Shown: positions 1-5,042 of the stretch, one piece after another
Numbering within the stretch: the first letter of the stretch is position 1
Layout: every line of letters begins with the position of its first letter
Source of the DNA: an uncultured Clostridia bacterium
GTDB lineage: Bacteria; Bacillota; Clostridia; Lachnospirales; Lachnospiraceae
Length of the DNA: 5,042 nucleotides
Direction of reading: 5' to 3'
NCBI GenBank assembly: GCA_945622055.1
Contig: CALZBV010000179.1
Span: 1 to 5,042 of the forward strand
Notes under the pieces: generated by a model
What the model saw: the letters and a program-made list of their open reading frames with translations, nothing else
What the model was told of the DNA's origin: nothing
The model's database searches: none
Made by a program: the position numbers and the translations under genes

Positions 1-15
1 TTTCTTGTTTTCCAT
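1..15 (-). CDS. probable start of a further operon gene, cut by the window edge
   Basis: An ATG at 15-13, in the same direction as the kinase and 36 bp after its stop, opens a frame reading MENKK to the window edge. A purine-rich ribosome binding site stands at a workable distance upstream. A hydrophilic, lysine-rich beginning is typical of a cytoplasmic N-terminus, for example ahead of a membrane anchor, but five residues do not identify a family. A product controlled by or working with the two-component system, such as an envelope protease or membrane protein, is only a guess from position. Confidence 0.5.
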
Positions 16-19
16 ACAG

Positions 20-26
20 CTCCCCT
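20..26 (-). promoter_or_regulatory. ribosome binding site of a probable next gene
   Basis: AGGGGAG on the minus strand, four bases before an ATG at 15-13 (six if the core is AGGGG). It sits in the short stretch after the kinase stop. The 36-bp gap has no hairpin plus T-run, so the operon appears to continue. Confidence 0.55.
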
Positions 27-51
27 TTGTAAGAAATCCCTGTCACTGAAA

Positions 52-1458
52 CTATACGTTCTTTGGTTCAACCTGCGGAAGGGTAAGAATGAACTCCGTT
101 CCCACACCGGTTGTACTGATTACATTGATGTTCTCTCCATGGGCAACCATAATCTCCTTTACGATGGAAAGTCCCAGACCGGTACCCTTTTTATCTTTAC
201 CACGGGAGGTATCCGTTTTGTAAAATCGGTCCCAGATTTTTGCAATATCGCGTTTATCAATTCCAATTCCTTCGTCCTGAATCGAAACGATTGCTTTATG
301 TCCCTTTGACTCCGAAAAAATCCGGATTTCTCCTTCCGCATGACTGAATTTTATGGCGTTGTCCACAAGATTGTAGATGACCTGCTCAATCTTTCCGCGA
401 TCAGCATAGACTTCTATCTCCGACTCCGCAAAAATCAGCTGAATCAGTATTTGCTTCTTTTTACAGGTTCCTTCAAAACTACGTGCGACATTCTTGATTA
501 CCATATTGATATCAAATTTTGTCTTCTGCAAAATCATACCCTTCTGGTCAAAGGTATTTAACGTCAGAAGATTCGTTGTCAGCTTCGTCAGACGTTCTAC
601 CTCAAAAAGCACGGTATCAAGGTATTTATCCTGCTGCTCCGGCGGGATTGTTCCATCCTTGATTGCCTCCGTGTAGCCCTTGATGGACGTAAGCGGAGAA
701 CGGAAATCATGTGAAATATTGGATATGATTTTTCTCTGATATTCATCAAACCGGCTCATTGCATCTCCCATATAGCCGATTCGCTCAAACAAAAGCTGAT
801 ATTCATCATTCGACCGGATGTTAATTTTCGTATTAAAATCTCCCTCCGAATAAGCCTTTGCAACCTTAATCAGCTTTTTTGCCGGATAAACGAAAAGAAT
901 ATATACCGCACAAAATCCGATGGTCAGCAGGGCAAGCACAATCAGGTAGTAAAAATTCAGCTCATTGACCCGCCGGTCGACCTCCTTCATTATGCCATCC
1001 ATCCCGTACATTGTACAAAGATATCCTCGCGTGCTGTAATTGTAATTAATCGGAACCACAACCACAAGCTGCTTCTGGGACGAAAGCTCCGGAAGCAGCA
1101 CCTCACGGTGAAAGGTTTCCGAAAAAAAATCGCCGTTTATCGTCACCTCATTTTGGGAAGCCGAAGCAGTATCTCCGACTACTCTGCCCCATGCCGAAAC
1201 AATCAGAATACGAATCTCCCTGTGCTTCGCAACCGGCTTCAGGCTTTCCATCAGAAGGTCGACCGTCATCCGGTTGTCATAATACGGCTCTACATACCTT
1301 TGCGCAATGAACCCGGTTTCATGATACAATTCCTGTTCTTTTTCATCAATGAGCTGTTTCTTCATATAATCCGGACCAAGTGTATTTACAATAAAAAACA
1401 GAACACTGATCAGAAGCAGGTACAAAAGCACAAGTTTTCGAAACAATCCGCCCTTCAT
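52..1458 (-). CDS. HAMP-domain sensor histidine kinase, partner of the upstream response regulator
   Basis: Membrane-bound sensor kinase of 468 residues that autophosphorylates on histidine and passes the phosphate to the adjacent regulator (inferred from the 4-base ATGA gene overlap). Parts in order: transmembrane helix 1 about 8-28; an extracytoplasmic region about 29-168, with a segment RILIVSAWGRVVGDT (83-97) that resembles the central strands of PAS/Cache-like sensors; transmembrane helix 2 about 169-191; HAMP about 192-236 (PAKKLIKVAKAYSEGDFNTKI); HisKA about 237-305, with the H-box SHDFRSPLTSIKGY and phospho-acceptor H250; and HATPase_c about 350-461. The N-box is QVIYNLVDNAIKFS (359-372), the G1 box DEGIGI (395-400), the F-box IWDRFYKTD (408-416) and the G2 box GTGLGLSI (425-432). 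All catalytic boxes are present, so it should be active. The residue four after the histidine is Ser, giving a DxxS form of the usual E/DxxT/N phosphatase motif. The ligand is not recognisable. The gene ends with TAG, 36 bp before a probable next gene. Confidence 0.96.
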   Translation of the reverse strand: MKGGLFRKLVLLYLLLISVLFFIVNTLGPDYMKKQLIDEKEQELYHETGFIAQRYVEPYYDNRMTVDLLMESLKPVAKHREIRILIVSAWGRVVGDTASASQNEVTINGDFFSETFHREVLLPELSSQKQLVVVVPINYNYSTRGYLCTMYGMDGIMKEVDRRVNELNFYYLIVLALLTIGFCAVYILFVYPAKKLIKVAKAYSEGDFNTKINIRSNDEYQLLFERIGYMGDAMSRFDEYQRKIISNISHDFRSPLTSIKGYTEAIKDGTIPPEQQDKYLDTVLFEVERLTKLTTNLLTLNTFDQKGMILQKTKFDINMVIKNVARSFEGTCKKKQILIQLIFAESEIEVYADRGKIEQVIYNLVDNAIKFSHAEGEIRIFSESKGHKAIVSIQDEGIGIDKRDIAKIWDRFYKTDTSRGKDKKGTGLGLSIVKEIMVAHGENINVISTTGVGTEFILTLPQVEPKNV

Positions 1459-2183
1459 GTCCTCTTTACCTCAAATTTATAACCGATTCCCCAGACAGTA
1501 GCAATGCTCCAGTTGGCACGGTCCTTGATTTTCTCACGGACACGCTTTACATGAACATCAACCGTTCTGGTGTCACCGATATATTCATACCCCCAGATGT
1601 GATCTAAAAGCTGTTCTCTCGTAAATACCTGATTCGGGTGGGAAGCAAGAAAATACAGAAGCTCCAGCTCCTTCGGCGGCATTTCCACCTGCTTTCCCTG
1701 ATACGTCACGGAATAGTTTGTCTGGTTAATCAGCAGGTCATCATAAATTACATAATCACCCTGTTTTTCATTTAAAAAGCTCTCATCCTCCTTCGGTGCC
1801 ACCACTACGGCAGGCGTAAACCGCCGAAGCACCGCCTTTACGCGTGCTACCAGCTCCTTCGAGTCAAAAGGTTTGATGATATAATCATCTGCACCAAGCT
1901 CAAGACCAAGTACCTTATCAAATACCTCTCCCTTTGCGGAAAGCATGATAATCGGGACTTTGGAGTTCTTGCGGATTTCCCGGCAAACCTCATATCCGTC
2001 AATGCCCGGAAGCATCAAATCCAGCAGAATCAGATTTGGCTCATACGAAGAGAACTTATCCAGCGCTTCCTCTCCGTCCTCTACAATCAAGGTATCAAAG
2101 CATTCCTTGACCAGATAAAGCGAAATCAATTCTGCAATACTGCTGTCATCATCAACAATCATTATTTTCTGCTTTACTGCCAT
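1455..2183 (-). CDS. OmpR/PhoB-family two-component response regulator
   Basis: Cytoplasmic DNA-binding regulator of 242 residues, a normal length for the family. The receiver domain (about 5-120) has the acidic pocket D11/D12/D13, the phospho-acceptor D55 in LILLDLMLPG, the switch residue S82 in PIIMLSAKG (Ser where Thr is commonest, still functional chemically), and Y101 with K104 in YIIKPFD. After a variable linker (about 121-142), the winged-helix DNA-binding domain (about 143-238) shows the family blocks PPKELELLYFLASHPNQVFTR and LLDHIWGYEY, the recognition-helix region DTRTVDVHVKRVREKI (204-219), and the C-terminal hairpin WGIGYKFE. It starts 8 bp after mutS2 and overlaps the kinase gene by 4 bases, so its cognate kinase is almost certainly the next product. 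Target genes and signal are unknown. Receiver and DNA-binding style resemble regulators of cell-envelope or nutrient responses in Firmicutes, but I cannot assign a named system such as WalR, PhoP or ResD. Confidence 0.96.
   Translation of the reverse strand: MAVKQKIMIVDDDSSIAELISLYLVKECFDTLIVEDGEEALDKFSSYEPNLILLDLMLPGIDGYEVCREIRKNSKVPIIMLSAKGEVFDKVLGLELGADDYIIKPFDSKELVARVKAVLRRFTPAVVVAPKEDESFLNEKQGDYVIYDDLLINQTNYSVTYQGKQVEMPPKELELLYFLASHPNQVFTREQLLDHIWGYEYIGDTRTVDVHVKRVREKIKDRANWSIATVWGIGYKFEVKRT
1468..1472 (-). promoter_or_regulatory. ribosome binding site of the histidine kinase, inside the regulator coding end
   Basis: GAGGT lies nine bases before the kinase ATG, within the codons for the regulator's Glu-Val near its C-terminus. 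A second purine run (AGAGG, 1461-1465) is only two bases from the ATG and is too close to be the main site. With the ATGA overlap, this supports coupled translation of regulator and kinase. Confidence 0.6.
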
Positions 2184-2186
2184 GAG

Positions 2187-2193
2187 ACCTCCT
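2187..2193 (-). promoter_or_regulatory. ribosome binding site of the response regulator, overlapping the mutS2 stop
   Basis: AGGAGGT, a near-perfect match to the 16S anti-Shine-Dalgarno partner. The AGGAGG core ends four bases before the ATG at 2183-2181. Its first two bases (A and G) are the last two bases of the mutS2 TAG stop codon (2194-2192). A ribosome terminating on mutS2 thus sits on the regulator's initiation region, which suggests translational coupling or reinitiation. It also fixes the regulator start at MAVKQK. Confidence 0.85.
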
Positions 2194-4567
2194 AAAATTC
2201 AACGATTGTAACGCCATGATCTCCCTCACCAAATGAACCGACACGGAAGCTTTTTACAAAGCGCTGGCGTTTTAAATACTGGTGCACCGCATCCCGCAAC
2301 GCACCGGTTCCGCGTCCGTGGATAATGGTTACCTTTGGCAAATGGGATAAATACGCATCATCCAGATACTTCTCAAGCACCGGTAATGCTTCGTCCACTC
2401 GCATCCCGATTAAATTGCACTCCGGACTGATGCTCATACTCTTGTTCATTTTGATTTTACCGGCTCCGGACTTATCCTTCTTGTCCTCCTCCTGCTGCAA
2501 ATCCGGCTTTGCAAGCTCAACATCCCTGATGTTTACAAGGGTTCTCATTACGCCCATCTGAACATAAAACTCACCCTTCGCCCCTGGAAGACTTGCAACG
2601 GTTCCAATCAGGTCAAGACTGAGTACATGAACCGTTGTTCCGACCTTAATCTCCTCCGTCGTAAGACGGGCATTCTTCTTTGCCTTTTTCTGCTTAAGGG
2701 CAAGCGAATTCTCTTTCTCACCGAGACGGTTTCTCAGCTCATTGCGCTCCTGCTCCATCTCGCGACCGGCCCCGCTTTTGCCCCATTTGTTAAACTTTTT
2801 AATCGTGGCATCCGCATAATCCTTTGCTTCCTGCAAAATATCCTTCGCCTTTTCATTTGCATCACGAAGAATGCGTTCCTTTGCAGAATCCAGCTTCTCG
2901 TTCTTCTCAGCAAGCTTCTGCTTCAGTTCCTTTGCTTCCGCAAACAGCTTCTGCGCCTCTTCCTCCCGCTGCTCCGCCGCAATCCTTTTCTGCTCAAGCT
3001 CCGCAATCACATCCTCAAAGCTCTGGTCCTTTACACCAATAAAATCTCTTGCCTCGTTAATAATCTGCTCCGACAGACCAAGCTTTTGCGAGATTGCAAA
3101 GGCATTACTCTTTCCCGGAATGCCGATTAATAGCCGGTACGTCGGCCGAAGTGTTTCCACGGAAAACTCACAGCATGCATTTGATACTCCTTCGGTTGAC
3201 AACGCAAAAATCTTAAGTTCACTGTAGTGCGTTGTTGCCATGGTACGGATGCCTCTGCGATGCAGTGACGTCAGGATAGCCATTGCGAGTGCTGCACCCT
3301 CTGTCGGGTCAGTACCTGCACCCAGCTCATCAAATAGGACAAGGGAACGTTCGTTGGCCTGCTGTAAAATCGACACGGTATTGGTCATGTGTGAAGAGAA
3401 GGTACTGAGGCTCTGCTCGATACTCTGCTCATCTCCGATATCGGCAAATACCTCCTCAAATACGGAAAGCTCTGAGCCGTCAAATGCCGGAATGTGAAGT
3501 CCTGCCTGTCCCATCAGCGTAAAGAGACCTACGGTCTTTAGAGATACTGTTTTGCCACCGGTATTCGGTCCCGTAATAATCAACAGGTCAAACTCATCAC
3601 CAAGATAAATATCAATCGGAACTACCTTATGTGGGTCAATCAACGGATGACGTGCTTTTTTGATATTTACATAGCCACGCTCGTTAAATACCGGTTCCGT
3701 TGCCTTCATTGCCTTTGAAAGTGTGGCACGGGCAAAAATAAAATCCAGCTCCGCAAGTGTTACACGGTTATATTCCAGATTCTCCGTATGCTTCGCAGCC
3801 TCCTCCGAAAGCGTTGCAAGTACCTTTTCAATCTCTTCCTTTTCCTGCAGGGCAAGCTCTGCAAGCTCGTTATTTAATTTAACGATTGCCATCGGCTCCA
3901 TAAACACAGTCGCACCCTTTGCGGAACGATCATGAATCATACCGGAAAACTTACTCTGATATTCCTGCTTTACCGGAAGGCAGTATCTTCCGTTTCGCAT
4001 CGTAACCAGTGCATCCTGCAGCATCAGCTTATTATCCTGGGAATTAACAATAGACGCAAGCTGTTCACGGATTTTATCGTTGGCGATTCGCATATGTCTG
4101 CGTACCTGCTTTAAGCCGGAGCTTGCATCGTCTGCAATCTCCTCCTCCGAAATAATACAGCGCTCAATCTCTGTACGCAAAAGCACCATCGGCTCTAAAA
4201 GCTCAAAACGCTCCGTAAGTGAATCTGTTATTTCCTCCTGTCCGCTCGTGCCAAACTGCTTTACCCTCTGCGTTGCAAATAACACTGAGGCAAGCTTAAG
4301 AAGCTCTCCCGCCATCAGGGTTGAACCCACCTCCAGAAGCTTGATGGTACCGCCAATCTCCGGTATTCCGTTAAAGGACACTCCGCCCTTGGAATAAATC
4401 CGCGCAAGCGCATCGGAGGTCTCCTGCTGCAGCTCTCTTATTTTGCCAAGCTCTGTCAAAGGCTTAAGTGCGGCACATTTTTTCTTTCCTGCCTCAGAGC
4501 CTGCATACTGCTGCAGCTTTTCTATAATTTTCCCGTACTCTAACGTACGTAATGCTTTTTCATTCAT
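2192..4567 (-). CDS. mutS2: MutS2 family ATPase with C-terminal Smr domain
   Basis: Full-length MutS2 (791 residues, the usual size). The family was first linked to suppression of homologous recombination; in Bacillus subtilis it is also described as a factor that binds collided ribosomes and splits them (RqcU). It lacks the mismatch-reading N-terminal domain of MutS1. Order of parts: core and clamp helices about 1-310; ATPase about 310-510 with Walker A GPNTGGKT (333-340), the ABC-like signature segment SLSTFSSHM (387-395), Walker B LVLFDELGAGTDP (409-421) and TTHY (445-448); a charged, Glu/Lys/Ala-rich coiled coil about 515-630; a KOW-like small beta segment about 640-686; a lysine-rich linker; and the Smr domain about 717-791, with HGRGTGALR at 750-758 and an ending GVTIVEF. 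All ATPase motifs look intact. The Smr LDxRG motif is changed to CNLIG (717-721), which may affect nuclease activity. The TAG stop lies within the ribosome binding site of the downstream response regulator, suggesting coupling. Whether this copy acts mainly on DNA or ribosomes cannot be told from sequence. Confidence 0.97.
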   Translation of the reverse strand: MNEKALRTLEYGKIIEKLQQYAGSEAGKKKCAALKPLTELGKIRELQQETSDALARIYSKGGVSFNGIPEIGGTIKLLEVGSTLMAGELLKLASVLFATQRVKQFGTSGQEEITDSLTERFELLEPMVLLRTEIERCIISEEEIADDASSGLKQVRRHMRIANDKIREQLASIVNSQDNKLMLQDALVTMRNGRYCLPVKQEYQSKFSGMIHDRSAKGATVFMEPMAIVKLNNELAELALQEKEEIEKVLATLSEEAAKHTENLEYNRVTLAELDFIFARATLSKAMKATEPVFNERGYVNIKKARHPLIDPHKVVPIDIYLGDEFDLLIITGPNTGGKTVSLKTVGLFTLMGQAGLHIPAFDGSELSVFEEVFADIGDEQSIEQSLSTFSSHMTNTVSILQQANERSLVLFDELGAGTDPTEGAALAMAILTSLHRRGIRTMATTHYSELKIFALSTEGVSNACCEFSVETLRPTYRLLIGIPGKSNAFAISQKLGLSEQIINEARDFIGVKDQSFEDVIAELEQKRIAAEQREEEAQKLFAEAKELKQKLAEKNEKLDSAKERILRDANEKAKDILQEAKDYADATIKKFNKWGKSGAGREMEQERNELRNRLGEKENSLALKQKKAKKNARLTTEEIKVGTTVHVLSLDLIGTVASLPGAKGEFYVQMGVMRTLVNIRDVELAKPDLQQEEDKKDKSGAGKIKMNKSMSISPECNLIGMRVDEALPVLEKYLDDAYLSHLPKVTIIHGRGTGALRDAVHQYLKRQRFVKSFRVGSFGEGDHGVTIVEF

Positions 4568-4573
4568 ACCTGT

Positions 4574-4578
4574 CTCCT
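4574..4578 (-). promoter_or_regulatory. ribosome binding site of mutS2
   Basis: AGGAG on the minus strand, with six bases (ACAGGT) before the ATG at 4567-4565. It lies in the 22-bp gap after the trmL stop. The spacing is ideal and supports the start MNEKALRTLEY, which also matches the usual MutS2 N-terminus. The gap has no inverted repeat or T-run, so no terminator separates the two genes. Confidence 0.8.
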
Positions 4579-4589
4579 ATCCACTGTAA

Positions 4590-5042
4590 CTACCCGTTCA
4601 GGTCACTCCATTTGTGGCGGTGAAGCTCCCCCTGCATCTGCATATGTGTAAATTTCTGCTGCCGCATTGCCTCATACGTCACAATAGCAACCGAATTGGA
4701 AAGGTTCAAAGAACGGATGTCCGGAAGCATCGGGATACGGATGCAGCGCTCCCTGTCACGCATCAGAAGCTCCTCCGGAATTCCGGCACTTTCCTTTCCG
4801 AACATAATATACGAATTCTCTTCAAAGGCAACCTCCGAATAGAGCTGCTCGCCCTTCGTCGTTGCCATGTACGGTCTTGCCCCCGGATTCTTCTTTAAAA
4901 ATTCCTCGTAGTTTTTATATACATGAAGGTCAATCAGCTTCCAATAATCCATTCCTGCACGCCGTACCGCCTTCTCGGAAATATCAAACCCCAGCGGTTC
5001 AATCAGGTGCAATCTGCTTCCGGTTGCCACGCAGGTTCGTCC
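4590..5042 (-). CDS. trmL: tRNA (cytidine(34)-2'-O)-methyltransferase TrmL, 5'-partial
   Basis: SPOUT-class, SAM-dependent methyltransferase. By family knowledge it 2'-O-methylates the wobble nucleotide (C34 or cmnm5U34) of tRNA-Leu isoacceptors in the cytoplasm, usually as a dimer. The reading frame stays open to the window edge: the first visible codons give GRTCVATGSRLHLIEPLGF, which matches the conserved N-terminal NTGNIARTC.ATG block of the family. The GTG at 5028-5030 is therefore an internal valine and not the start, and about 17 residues lie outside the window. Of the 150 visible residues, the SAM-binding trefoil-knot motifs are intact: FGKESAGIPEELL (about 81-93) and RIPMLPDIRSLNLSNSVAI (about 102-120). 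The conserved RAGMDYW block follows the N-terminal part. The gene ends with TAG, 22 bp before mutS2, and is probably cotranscribed with it. The short tail after MRQQ, with HRHKWSDLNG, is polar and uninformative. Family assignment is strong; the exact tRNA substrate is inferred from the family. Confidence 0.93.
   Translation of the reverse strand, partial: GRTCVATGSRLHLIEPLGFDISEKAVRRAGMDYWKLIDLHVYKNYEEFLKKNPGARPYMATTKGEQLYSEVAFEENSYIMFGKESAGIPEELLMRDRERCIRIPMLPDIRSLNLSNSVAIVTYEAMRQQKFTHMQMQGELHRHKWSDLNG

Noticed and set aside
1108..1482. Plus-strand open frame of 124 codons spanning the regulator/kinase junction
   Set aside because: It lies opposite two well-supported genes with intact motifs, and its product has no recognisable family pattern.
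2627..3130. Plus-strand open frame of 167 codons, rich in Leu
   Set aside because: It is antisense to the Glu/Lys-rich coiled coil of MutS2. Such codons read backwards as Leu, Phe and Ser codons, giving long spurious frames. There is no domain and no convincing ribosome binding site.
3196..3224. Plus-strand TTGACA that could be a -35 box for an antisense promoter within mutS2
   Set aside because: At 17-base spacing the -10 position reads TCACTG, far from TATAAT. A chance hexamer in coding DNA is the better explanation.
2192..4567. Mismatch-repair MutS as the identity of the large gene
   Set aside because: The mismatch-recognition N-terminal domain is absent, and a coiled coil, KOW-like segment and Smr domain are present, which defines MutS2.
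4568..4589. Possible terminator or promoter in the trmL-mutS2 gap
   Set aside because: The 22 bases hold only a stop-adjacent spacer and the mutS2 ribosome binding site; there is no inverted repeat, T-run or promoter hexamer pair.
1..5042. Mobile element, CRISPR array, toxin-antitoxin or defence system
   Set aside because: No direct-repeat array, terminal inverted repeats, transposase or integrase, and no unexplained gap longer than about 40 bases; all space is taken by core genes.

Overview
The window looks like chromosomal core DNA from a Gram-positive, Firmicutes-type bacterium, most likely a Clostridia/Lachnospiraceae-like anaerobe. This is a judgement from gene content, protein style and strong AGGAGG-type ribosome binding sites; no marker gene fixes the taxon. 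Everything that codes lies on the minus strand, so transcription runs from position 5042 down to position 1. About 98% of the bases are coding.

Layout in transcription order: (1) 5042-4590, a tRNA wobble 2'-O-methyltransferase of the TrmL type, cut by the window edge so that its first ~17 residues are missing; (2) 4567-2192, a full-length MutS2 (MutS-type ATPase, coiled coil, KOW-like segment and C-terminal Smr domain); (3) 2183-1455, an OmpR/PhoB-family response regulator; (4) 1458-52, a membrane sensor histidine kinase overlapping the regulator by 4 bases; (5) from 15 to the window edge, the probable first five codons of another gene in the same direction, preceded by a purine-rich ribosome binding site.

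Gaps between genes are 22 bp, 8 bp, a 4-bp overlap, and 36 bp. None holds a recognisable terminator hairpin or promoter, so the simplest reading is one operon. The mutS2 stop codon sits inside the Shine-Dalgarno sequence of the regulator gene, and the regulator and kinase share an ATGA stop/start, so mutS2, regulator and kinase are likely translationally coupled. The first two genes act on the translation apparatus (anticodon modification; by family knowledge, collided-ribosome rescue). The last two form a complete two-component pair whose signal cannot be read from sequence.

I found no mobile element, CRISPR array, RNA gene, repeat family or clearly new system. The points most worth a second look are the changed LDxRG motif of the Smr domain, the stop/SD fusion linking mutS2 to the two-component system, the kinase's unassigned extracytoplasmic sensor, and the gene start at the left edge.
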